A stretch of DNA of 19,168 bases, taken from assembly GCA_024689165.1 (NCBI GenBank), contig JAILDS010000212.1, forward strand, positions 1-19,168, in the 5' to 3' direction. The stretch's first letter is position 1. Every line of letters starts with the position of its first letter. This document shows, piece by piece, positions 1 through 6,914 of the stretch. The DNA comes from Clostridia bacterium (GTDB taxonomy: Bacteria > Bacillota > Clostridia > Oscillospirales > Acutalibacteraceae). Made by a program: the position numbers and the translations under genes. The notes under the pieces were generated by a model, which ran no database searches, was not told the origin of the DNA, and was given only the letters and a program-made list of their open reading frames with translations.

Positions 1-9
1 AATAAAAGC

Positions 10-33
10 TTTTGAAAAAATATCTTTTCAAAA
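10..33. repeat. Inverted repeat over the thrH promoter
   Basis: Perfect 9-bp arms TTTTGAAAA (10-18) and TTTTCAAAA (25-33) are separated by six bases. The right arm contains the candidate -35 hexamer (25-30) of the thrH promoter, so the repeat could be an operator. It could equally be the AT-rich end of something upstream of the window; no T-run follows it, so a terminator is less likely. Confidence 0.45.
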
Positions 34-53
34 AGACCGTCCTGTGATATAGT
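25..53 (+). promoter_or_regulatory. Candidate sigma-A promoter of thrH
   Basis: A -35 like TTTTCA (25-30) is followed after 17 bp by -10 TATAGT (48-53). The transcript would carry a leader of about 75 nt before thrH. Confidence 0.45.
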
Positions 54-75
54 GTATCGTATCAAAGGCGCATCG

Positions 76-101
76 GCGCGGCGTCAGTGTTCCCGCCGCG
101 C
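76..101 (+). other. GC-rich leader hairpin before thrH
   Basis: GCGCGGCG (76-83) pairs perfectly with CGCCGCGC (94-101) around a 10-nt loop. GGCGCG (75-80) could instead pair with CGCGCC (101-106), giving a competing fold. It lies between the promoter and the ribosome binding site (GGGAG, six bases before the ATG at 134). I do not recognise a known riboswitch class. Confidence 0.35.
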
Positions 102-133
102 GCGCCGGATCCATCAAACCTTGGGAGATTCAC

Positions 134-733
134 ATGAAAACTGTCTGTCTTGACCTGGAGGGCGTACTCGTCCCCGAGATCTGGATCGCCTTTTCGGAGG
201 CTACGAACATACCCGAGCTTCGCATAACCACCCGCGACGAGCCCGATTACGACAAGCTCATGCGTTACAGGATGGATATCCTCAGAGAGCATTCTCTCGG
301 GCTCAACGAGATCCAGCAGGTCATCGCGACCATACCGCCGCTTGACGGCGCGAAGGAATTCCTTGATGAGCTCAGGGAGCTCACACAGGTCGTGATCATT
401 TCGGACACGTTCACGCAGTTCGCGCACCCGCTGATGCAGAAGCTGGGGCTTCCGACCCTTTTCTGCAATGAGCTCGTCGTCGCGGAAAACGGCGAGATCA
501 CAGGGGTCAAAATGCGCTGCCCGGACTCGAAGCTGACCACCGTCAGGGCTCTTCAGAGCTGCGGGATCGAAACGATCGCCTGCGGCGACAGCTATAATGA
601 CATCGGCATGATCAGGGCGTCTTCAGCAGGCTTCCTGTTCCGCACGACGGACGCCATACGCGACGCGAACCCCGACATCCCGGCGTTTTACGAATACTCC
701 GAGCTGCTCGGCGCGATCAAAGCGGCGCTCTGA
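134..733 (+). CDS. thrH: ThrH-type phosphoserine phosphatase / homoserine phosphotransferase
   Basis: HAD-superfamily enzyme of 199 residues, the usual ThrH length. ThrH dephosphorylates phosphoserine and can pass the phosphate to homoserine, linking serine and threonine biosynthesis; it is cytosolic. Visible HAD motifs: motif I DLEGVLVPE at residues 7-15, with Glu in the second acidic position, typical of ThrH rather than SerB; motif II IISDTF near residue 90; a lysine in PDSK near residue 132; and motif IV GDSYND near residue 151. The N-terminal stretch LDLEGVLVPEIWIAF is close to characterised ThrH proteins. The ATG at 134 has a good GGGAG ribosome binding site. It heads a four-gene plus-strand run ending with proA. 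Which substrate dominates in this organism cannot be told from sequence. Confidence 0.92.
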   Translation: MKTVCLDLEGVLVPEIWIAFSEATNIPELRITTRDEPDYDKLMRYRMDILREHSLGLNEIQQVIATIPPLDGAKEFLDELRELTQVVIISDTFTQFAHPLMQKLGLPTLFCNELVVAENGEITGVKMRCPDSKLTTVRALQSCGIETIACGDSYNDIGMIRASSAGFLFRTTDAIRDANPDIPAFYEYSELLGAIKAAL

Positions 734-790
734 AAGAGCAGAAAGAGCAATGATACCGTCAAAGCGCATTCCGCGCGCGTTTTGCATAAT

Positions 791-1636
791 ATGATCGGGC
801 ATGACCGCGCCGCGGCGTCCTCCGACATCAAAGCGGTCCGCACTCCGGCGGACTGTGCGCGTATACTGCGCCGCCGGGTCCTTATCGCCCTGTCTGCCGA
901 CCTGATACTGTTCTTTGTCAAGCTGTATATCGGCGTGTCATCGTCGTCGGTTGCGATCTATTCCGACGCGATAAACAACCTTCTGGACGCGATCTCCTGC
1001 CTGATGTGCGTCGCCGCGGCGCAGCTGATGGCAAAGCCCGCCCGTCCCGGTTTCCCGGACGGGTATGCGAGGGCGGAGGACGTATGCTCCTTTCTCATGA
1101 GCATACTGATACTTCTTACCGGCGTTTACGTCGGCTATACCTCCCTCGACAGGCTCCTGTACCCGCGCCCGGTGACCTTCCAGGTCATGTACGCCGTCCT
1201 CATCGCGCTCGGCGCCGCGGTCAAGCTCGGCTTGTTCCTGCTGTTCAGGCGGTTTTACAACAGGAAGCTCGACTCGGACATCTTCAGGACGATCTCGCAG
1301 GACAGTCTCGCCGACTTCTTTTCGACCTGCGTGATACTTCTGTCCTTCGCCGTTACGCATTTCGGCAAGCTGCAGCTCGACGCCGCCGCGGGAATGGCGA
1401 TGTCCGTTTTCATCATCATAAACGCGGTCAGACTGATCAGATCGTCCGTTATTTCGCTGATGGGCGGCAACGATAAAAAGACCGCCGAAAAGCTTCGCTC
1501 CGTCCTTGGGAATGACTGCACCATCGTCCGCTGCGGGAAGACCTGGGCTGCGGTAGAGGGCGAACTCGGCGACGAGGCTCTCGCGAAAGCGGAAAACGAG
1601 ACCGGCATAAGGATATTCGCCGCTAAACGGCGGTAA
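791..1636 (+). CDS. Cation diffusion facilitator (CDF) metal exporter, probably Mn-type
   Basis: Integral membrane protein of about 281 residues with roughly six hydrophobic segments and CDF signature residues. Transmembrane helix 2 carries SDAINNLLD, giving N62-x3-D66; helix 5 carries QDSLADF, giving D171-x3-D175. Zinc CDFs normally have His in helix 5. An N-D-D-D set is the arrangement described for manganese-selective members such as pneumococcal MntE, so Mn2+ efflux is my inference. The cytoplasmic tail after MGGND is only about 55 residues and diverges from the usual CDF C-terminal domain. The start is uncertain: ATG 791 and the in-frame TTG at 782 both lack a clear ribosome binding site. 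A 14-codon reading frame (750-794) ends in an ATGA overlap with this ATG and might couple translation. It lies 57 bases after thrH. Confidence 0.85.
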   Translation: MIGHDRAAASSDIKAVRTPADCARILRRRVLIALSADLILFFVKLYIGVSSSSVAIYSDAINNLLDAISCLMCVAAAQLMAKPARPGFPDGYARAEDVCSFLMSILILLTGVYVGYTSLDRLLYPRPVTFQVMYAVLIALGAAVKLGLFLLFRRFYNRKLDSDIFRTISQDSLADFFSTCVILLSFAVTHFGKLQLDAAAGMAMSVFIIINAVRLIRSSVISLMGGNDKKTAEKLRSVLGNDCTIVRCGKTWAAVEGELGDEALAKAENETGIRIFAAKRR

Positions 1637-1668
1637 AAACATACGCAGGCGTTTCGAAAGGAGTTACC

Positions 1669-2958
1669 ATGAGCAAGGTAAAGAAAGAAAAGAAAAAAGG
1701 CAGGGGAAAGCTCGCACTGAAGATCATACTCATCGTCCTCGCCGCGATCGTTCTGTTCGTCGGCGTTACGGCGGTGGTCACCGCAGTAGCCGCGAAGGCG
1801 CACCTCAGCGAGGTCGCCAAGATAGAACCTGTGCATTACGATTACCAGCTCCAGCCCTACAGGGACGACGACGGGTCATGGTATTTCACCAGCAGCAGCG
1901 ATTTCAAGGTCGTTCAGCTGACTGACGTCCACATCGGCGGCGGCTGGATGTGCATTTCGAAGGACTCGAGCGCCATCAACGCAGTCGCGTCGATGCTTCA
2001 GGCTGAAAAGCCCGACCTCGTCATCGTCACCGGCGATATCGCCTACCCGGTGCCCTTCCAGGCGGGCACGTTCAACAACAAGACCGGCGCCAGGATCTTC
2101 GCTGAGCTCATGGAACGGCTCGGCGTGTACTGGACCGTCTGCTTCGGCAACCATGACACCGAGGCTTACAGCTACTTCACCCGTGAGGACATAGCCGCCT
2201 TCTACAAGCAGAGCCGGTACAGCCACTGCCTGTTCCAGGACGGTCCGGAAGACGTCGACGGCGTGGGCAACCAGGTCATAAAGCTCAAGAACCATCTGGG
2301 AGAGATAACAAGGGCGTTCATCATGCTCGACTCCCACTCCTACCTCGACGACGACAAATTAGGCGTCCTCTGGCATTATGACAACATCCACCACAACCAG
2401 GTGCTGTGGTATGAGAGCGTCGTAAACTCACTCAACAGCTACAACGCCGACCTGGCGGAGTACGCAGGTCTGGAGCCCAAAGAGGTCAAAACCTCCGTAT
2501 TCTTCCACATCCCGCTCACCGAGTACCGCGACGCTTGGCATGAGTTCGAGGAGAACGGTTTCAATGACACCGAAAACGTGAAATACGTCCGCGGCGTCGT
2601 CGGCGAGAGCGGCAAGCAGATCTACTGCGGCGTCGGCGATGACGATATGTTCGAGGCCATGCTTGCACTCGGCTCTACAGACTCCACCTTCTGCGGGCAC
2701 GACCACTACAACTACTTCTGCGTGAACTACAAGGGCATCGACCTGTCCTACGGCTACTCAGTGGACTTCCTTGCCTACCCCGGCATATGGAAAAAAGGCT
2801 CGCAGCGCGGATGCACGGTCATCAACTGCCACCCGGACGGCAGCATGGAAAGCGAGCTGTCGAACCTTTACGGCGGCAAGTATGATTACAAGGGCCCCAC
2901 CGAGGACATCGCCATGCAGTTCGAGGACGTTTCGTTCGCCGTCCCGCACGAAGACTGA
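1669..2958 (+). CDS. Membrane-anchored calcineurin-like metallophosphoesterase
   Basis: 429 residues. A Lys/Arg-rich N-terminus (residues 1-15) precedes one hydrophobic helix (about 16-45), indicating a type II anchor with the catalytic domain outside the membrane. The metallophosphoesterase ligand set is complete: DVH at residues 86-88, GD near 122, GNHD at 160-163, a His in FFHIPLTEY near 280, and GHDH at 343-346. The region between the GD and GNHD motifs resembles the Dcr2 / purple-acid-phosphatase-like branch of the superfamily. The substrate cannot be assigned. AGGAG before the ATG at 1669 is a clear ribosome binding site. It sits 32 bases after the CDF gene and 23 bases before proA, so it is probably co-transcribed with both. 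Confidence 0.88.
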   Translation: MSKVKKEKKKGRGKLALKIILIVLAAIVLFVGVTAVVTAVAAKAHLSEVAKIEPVHYDYQLQPYRDDDGSWYFTSSSDFKVVQLTDVHIGGGWMCISKDSSAINAVASMLQAEKPDLVIVTGDIAYPVPFQAGTFNNKTGARIFAELMERLGVYWTVCFGNHDTEAYSYFTREDIAAFYKQSRYSHCLFQDGPEDVDGVGNQVIKLKNHLGEITRAFIMLDSHSYLDDDKLGVLWHYDNIHHNQVLWYESVVNSLNSYNADLAEYAGLEPKEVKTSVFFHIPLTEYRDAWHEFEENGFNDTENVKYVRGVVGESGKQIYCGVGDDDMFEAMLALGSTDSTFCGHDHYNYFCVNYKGIDLSYGYSVDFLAYPGIWKKGSQRGCTVINCHPDGSMESELSNLYGGKYDYKGPTEDIAMQFEDVSFAVPHED

Positions 2959-2981
2959 CTTTTTCCGCAACGGAGGCGCTT

Positions 2982-4229
2982 ATGTTTGATCTGACTGAAT
3001 CTCTGACGAGGGCAAAAAACGCCCGCGCCGCCATGGCGGCAGCTTCGACCGAGGCCAAAAACGCTTTTCTGCTCGACCTCGCGCAGAGGATCATGGCTGA
3101 ATCGGGCTATATACTCGAAAAAAACCGTGAGGATCTTGAAAACGCGAGGCTCGGCGGCATGCGCGAGGTTATGCTCGACAGGCTCGCTCTGAGTCAGGAA
3201 CGGCTCGGCGGTATCGCCGACGCCATGAAGTCCCTTGCCGGCGAGGCCGACCCGGTCGGCGTCGTTACCGGCGGCGGGACGATGTACAACGGCATCAGCA
3301 TGACAAAAAAGACCGTGCCCGTCGGAGTTATCGCAGTTATTTACGAGGCGCGGCCCAACGTCACCGCCGACGCCGGCGCGCTTTGCATAAAATCCGGCAA
3401 CGTCTGCGTCCTCAAGGGCGGCAAAGAGGCATTCAACTCCAACAAGGCGATCAGCGAGGTCATGAAAAAAAGCCTCGCGGCGGTGGGGCTCCCGCCGGAG
3501 GCCGTCTGCTTTATTGAGGACAACTCACGCGAGACTACCGCCCGGCTCATGCGCGAGGACAGGTTCATCGACCTGCTCATCCCCAGAGGCGGCGCGGGGC
3601 TCATCCGCTCCTGCCGCGAAAACGCCTCGATGCCCGTCATCGAGACTGGAACGGGCAACTGCCACGTGTATATCGACGCGAGCGCGGACATCGACACCGC
3701 AGTCAAGATCCTCGAAAACGCGAAAACCCAGCGGATCAGCGTCTGCAATACCTGCGAGAGCCTTCTGATCCACAAAGACGTCGCCGAGCTCGCCCTTCTG
3801 CCCATAGGCGAGATGCTGTCGGCTCACGGCGTAGAGATCAGGGGCGACGAGGCCGTCCGCGCCGTCCTTCCCTTCGCCGTTGAAGCGACCGAGGAGGACT
3901 GGGGCACGGAATATCTTGACAAGATAATCTCCGTAAAGGTCGTCGGCTCCGTCGGCGAAGCCATAGAGCACATCAACAGATACTCGACCCATCACAGCGA
4001 GGCAATAGTGACCTCAGACTATGAGAGCGCGGAAAGGTTCCTCAGCGAGGTGGATTCCGCCGCCGTTTACGTCAACGCCTCGACGCGGTTCACCGACGGC
4101 GGAGAGTTCGGCTTCGGCGCGGAGATAGGCATCTCCACCGGCAGGCTCCACGTCCGCGGCCCCGTCGGGCTCAAGGATCTCGTGACGTACAAATACCTGC
4201 TCCGCGGCAACGGGCAGATAAGGCAGTAA
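2982..4229 (+). CDS. proA: Glutamate-5-semialdehyde dehydrogenase (gamma-glutamyl phosphate reductase)
   Basis: 415 residues, full family length. ProA reduces gamma-glutamyl phosphate to glutamate-5-semialdehyde with NADPH, the second step of proline synthesis. The aldehyde dehydrogenase fold is evident: VPVGVIAVIYEARPNVT near residues 109-125, the catalytic cysteine in SVCNTCESL near residue 254, and the conserved C-terminal FGFGAEIGISTGRLHVRGPVGL before the end. The ATG at 2982 follows a GGAGG ribosome binding site. ProB (glutamate 5-kinase), normally adjacent, is not upstream here; the neighbour is a metallophosphoesterase, so proB must lie elsewhere. A tandem hairpin terminator follows directly. 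Confidence 0.97.
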   Translation: MFDLTESLTRAKNARAAMAAASTEAKNAFLLDLAQRIMAESGYILEKNREDLENARLGGMREVMLDRLALSQERLGGIADAMKSLAGEADPVGVVTGGGTMYNGISMTKKTVPVGVIAVIYEARPNVTADAGALCIKSGNVCVLKGGKEAFNSNKAISEVMKKSLAAVGLPPEAVCFIEDNSRETTARLMREDRFIDLLIPRGGAGLIRSCRENASMPVIETGTGNCHVYIDASADIDTAVKILENAKTQRISVCNTCESLLIHKDVAELALLPIGEMLSAHGVEIRGDEAVRAVLPFAVEATEEDWGTEYLDKIISVKVVGSVGEAIEHINRYSTHHSEAIVTSDYESAERFLSEVDSAAVYVNASTRFTDGGEFGFGAEIGISTGRLHVRGPVGLKDLVTYKYLLRGNGQIRQ

Positions 4230-4235
4230 AAAAAA

Positions 4236-4287
4236 GACGGCTGCTGCCGTCAAAACCCCGGAAACGTAGGTTTTCCGGGGCTTTTTT
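4236..4287 (+). terminator. Tandem hairpins and Rho-independent terminator after proA
   Basis: A first hairpin GACGGC/GCCGTC (4236-4251, 4-nt loop) is followed by a second, CCCCGGAAA/TTTCCGGGG (4256-4280), then C and six T (4282-4287). The second is a textbook intrinsic terminator closing the thrH-proA operon. Confidence 0.9.
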
Positions 4288-4385
4288 ATCACAGCAGATC
4301 CGAAAACTCAAAAAACTATGTACTTTCTCTTGTACAGTCTATTGATTTGAAAAGTGTTGAGGTGCGTCCGCGCGGCTCAGGAAAA

Positions 4386-4402
4386 AGCCGTTCAGTCCGG
4401 CT
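4386..4402 (-). terminator. Short hairpin plus T-run overlapping the comEC stop
   Basis: On the minus strand AGCCG and CGGCT form a 5-bp stem around the comEC stop codon, followed by TTTT. The stem is short, so this is a weak terminator candidate. Between it and 4287 I see only a poor GTAC/GTAC hairpin near 4320-4335 and no gene. Confidence 0.4.
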
Positions 4403-6449
4403 GAAGGAGCGAGCCCGGGCGGACGAGTCTGTCCGCGCCGACAGGCAGCTTGTCGCGGCTGAAAACGTACGCCGCAGGCACTCCGGGCAGCTTTGACAGC
4501 TCCCCTGCTGTCGCAGAAGGTCGGCAGCAGAACAGGACCGACCCGCCGGGAGCGACAAGGCTCACCGCCCCGCCGCCGGTCTCTCCGGTCCAGAAAAACT
4601 CCGCGCCGCCGATCTCCGCGCTCCCGGGTTCAAGACAGTAGATCACCCTTTCCGCGCCGAAGGAAGCCGCTATCGCCTCAGTTTTGCCGTCCTCCGTTTC
4701 CTTAAGGCGCGGAATGATGATCACGTCGACGGTCCTTCTCGAGCGTGAATAAAGCAGCTCCTCGAGCCTTGTCTTAAGATGATAGTCCCCGCCCGTGCCG
4801 ATGAGAACGGTCTTTTCCGGCGTAAGGACCGCGTAGCAGCTGTATTCATCGGAACCGACGCGGGCGACACGGACCGCCGTTTTCGACTGATACGCCGTAA
4901 ATACGAACAACGCCGCCAGAGAGACCGCAGCCACGCCCGAAACGAGCTCCAGCAGCCGTTTAGGGCGTTTTTTCAGTATGAAGCACAGCGCGACGGCGGC
5001 GGCTGTCACGGCAGCCCAGATGATAAAGCGAGCGTATCCGAGCCCGACGACGGAGCCCGGAAGGAGAGCGAGCTGCCTGCATACCAGCATGACGAAGCGC
5101 AGCAGAGCGGTCGCGGCGGAAGCAAGGAGCCCGCCCGGGGACCCGGCCGCTCCGAGAGCGCCGGCGATGAGCCCCGCGGTCGCCGGGAACATGGCGATAA
5201 CGGTCGTCAGTGGCGACAGAAAAGAGGTCCAGCCGAAAAGACAGGCCGAGGCCGGCATTATGAACGCCATCGCGGAAACGGACAGACATACAGGAGAAAA
5301 AACAAGCGTCCAAAGCCTTCCCGCCGCGGCGAGTTTCCTTCGCTTCGCTCGGGAAAGCTCTTTTGTCCGCTCCGGGAGGAAACGATCCGAGTAGAGCCTC
5401 GCAAGATAAGGATAAAGTATAAGGATGCCCGCCGTCGCAGCGGCGCTGAGTATCAGGGAACGCGACGTCGCCGCGTTCGGAGAGATGAGCAGCATGACCG
5501 TCAGCGCGAGCCCCAGTGAGTTGAGTGGATCGGCGCGTCTGAAGATCATCCTGCCGGAACGGGACAGGACGACCATCACGCCCGCCCTCGTCACCGACGG
5601 AGAAAATCCGGTCAGCGCGCAGAAAAACAGCACGAAAAGGCAGCTGAATATATTTGAATAAGGCGAAAAACGCCGTTTGTCCGGAAGGATCGCATCCGCC
5701 GCGGTGACCCACAGCGACAGATGCAGGCCCGACACGGCGAATATATGCGAAAACCCCGACAGGCGGAAATCGGAGTACGTTCCGGTATCCACGTCGGAGG
5801 CGTCGCCCAGGAGCATGGCCTTCAGGACCGGGGCGGTATCGTCGGGATAGACCGAGTCGATGCGGGCTGTCAGCTTCCCGCGGAGGTCCGCGAAAAACGC
5901 CCGGAACGGCCTGTCCGGGTTTTCGGAGATATCGACGCCGTCTCCCGGGACCGAACACGTCAGGCAGATCCCTCTGCCCAGCGCCGCGAGGACGGATCGC
6001 TTAGTGCCGGACCCGGCGGGCCTTATATAAGCGCCGTCCAGTCTGATGATATCATAAGCGCCGGCGCCGGACAGCCCGGAACCGGTCAGATACATTTTCG
6101 CCCGGGCAGGCTCGCCGTCGACGCTCGTTATTTTCACGGTGCAGCTTTCGGAGCCGTAATAATTCCTCGGCGGGTCGACTATCACGCCCTCGACCGTCCT
6201 GCCGCGCCCGCACAGCGCCATCGCCGCGTTATAGTCCCGGTTGACCTTCGCGTTCAGAAATAACGCGGTTAGACAGCACAAAAGGACCAGCGCCGCGGTC
6301 AGCCGGTCCGTCCTTCTGAAAAAAACGAGCAGCCCGATGAACAGCACGAGAGCGCACATACAAAGAACGCCCACCCTGCCGGGAAAAACGGCAAGGCAGA
6401 CGAGGCTGGCGAACAAAGAAAAGCCGGTCGCGGCAAAAGGCCGCCGCAC
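4392..6449 (-). CDS. comEC: ComEC/Rec2-family DNA-uptake channel with degenerate C-terminal domain
   Basis: 685 residues, somewhat shorter than typical ComEC. ComEC forms the inner-membrane channel that brings single-stranded DNA into naturally competent cells. N-terminal hydrophobic helices and an OB-like DUF4131 region (about 50-190) precede the Competence domain, recognised by AMLLGDASDVD, FSHIFAVSGLHLSLW and ALTGFSPSVTRAGVM (about residues 210-300), then many membrane helices. The last 160 residues match the position of the metallo-beta-lactamase-like nuclease domain. However, the HxHxDH metal motif is absent: where LTHxHxDHxGG is expected the protein reads IIIPRLKETEDGKTEAI. GTG start; no strong ribosome binding site, but it begins 9 bases after the HIT stop, so coupling is likely. 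Confidence 0.85.
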   Translation of the reverse strand: MRRPFAATGFSLFASLVCLAVFPGRVGVLCMCALVLFIGLLVFFRRTDRLTAALVLLCCLTALFLNAKVNRDYNAAMALCGRGRTVEGVIVDPPRNYYGSESCTVKITSVDGEPARAKMYLTGSGLSGAGAYDIIRLDGAYIRPAGSGTKRSVLAALGRGICLTCSVPGDGVDISENPDRPFRAFFADLRGKLTARIDSVYPDDTAPVLKAMLLGDASDVDTGTYSDFRLSGFSHIFAVSGLHLSLWVTAADAILPDKRRFSPYSNIFSCLFVLFFCALTGFSPSVTRAGVMVVLSRSGRMIFRRADPLNSLGLALTVMLLISPNAATSRSLILSAAATAGILILYPYLARLYSDRFLPERTKELSRAKRRKLAAAGRLWTLVFSPVCLSVSAMAFIMPASACLFGWTSFLSPLTTVIAMFPATAGLIAGALGAAGSPGGLLASAATALLRFVMLVCRQLALLPGSVVGLGYARFIIWAAVTAAAVALCFILKKRPKRLLELVSGVAAVSLAALFVFTAYQSKTAVRVARVGSDEYSCYAVLTPEKTVLIGTGGDYHLKTRLEELLYSRSRRTVDVIIIPRLKETEDGKTEAIAASFGAERVIYCLEPGSAEIGGAEFFWTGETGGGAVSLVAPGGSVLFCCRPSATAGELSKLPGVPAAYVFSRDKLPVGADRLVRPGSLLQPD

Positions 6450-6458
6450 TCTATTTGT

Positions 6459-6800
6459 TTATCCGGGAGGCCAGGCAAGCTCCCTGCCGCCCAGAAGATG
6501 GAAATGCAGGTGCGGAACGCTCTGACCGGCGGCTTCGCCGATATTGGAGACGACCCTGAAACCGTCCTCAGCTACGCCGAGCTCTTCGGCAACGGGCCCG
6601 ATCTTCTCAAAAATGTGCGCCACGTCCGCGGAATTCTCCGGGTTGACGGCGGCGGCAGACGCTATGTGCCTCTTGGGAATGAAAAGCACGTGCGTCGGCG
6701 CCTGCGGGTCTATGTCTTTGAAAGCGAGGCAGACGTCGTCCTCATAGACCTTCTGAGAGGGTATCTCTCCCGCGGCGATCTTGCAGAAAAGGCAGTCCAT
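6459..6800 (-). CDS. HIT-family nucleotide hydrolase (HinT-like)
   Basis: 113 residues from the preferred start. HIT proteins hydrolyse nucleoside phosphoramidates and similar nucleotide conjugates in the cytosol. The histidine triad is intact as HLHFH (H97, H99, H101) in VPHLHFHLLGG, and the C-terminal AWPPG is typical of Hint proteins. CLFC near the N-terminus suggests the zinc-binding type. I chose the ATG at 6800 because AGGAG lies five bases before it; the upstream in-frame ATG at 6815 would place that ribosome binding site inside the gene. It is first of a two-gene unit with comEC. Confidence 0.94.
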   Translation of the reverse strand: MDCLFCKIAAGEIPSQKVYEDDVCLAFKDIDPQAPTHVLFIPKRHIASAAAVNPENSADVAHIFEKIGPVAEELGVAEDGFRVVSNIGEAAGQSVPHLHFHLLGGRELAWPPG

Positions 6801-6832
6801 ACGCTCTCCTTTCATATTGTGTTAACGGTCAT

Positions 6833-6861
6833 ATTTTATCCCTCCGCGACGCAAATTGCAA
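6833..6861 (-). promoter_or_regulatory. Candidate promoter of the HIT-comEC unit
   Basis: Minus strand: -35 TTGCAA (6856-6861), 17-bp spacer, -10 TAAAAT (6833-6838). It is 33 bases upstream of the HIT start codon. Confidence 0.55.
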
Positions 6862-6871
6862 GTCAAAAATG

Positions 6872-6911
6872 ACCGGCGCGACGAAAAGCGCAGCCCATCG
6901 GCCGAGCCGGT
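6872..6911 (-). terminator. Weak hairpin after the DUF4143 ATPase
   Basis: On the minus strand ACCGGC (6906-6911) can pair with GCCGGT (6872-6877) across a 28-nt loop, followed shortly by TTTTT. The large loop makes this a weak terminator candidate. Confidence 0.3.
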
Positions 6912-6914
6912 TTT

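Noticed and set aside
6801..6815. Upstream ATG (6815) as start of the HIT gene
   Set aside because: The AGGAG ribosome binding site lies between it and the ATG at 6800, and the protein family begins at the CLFCKI region.
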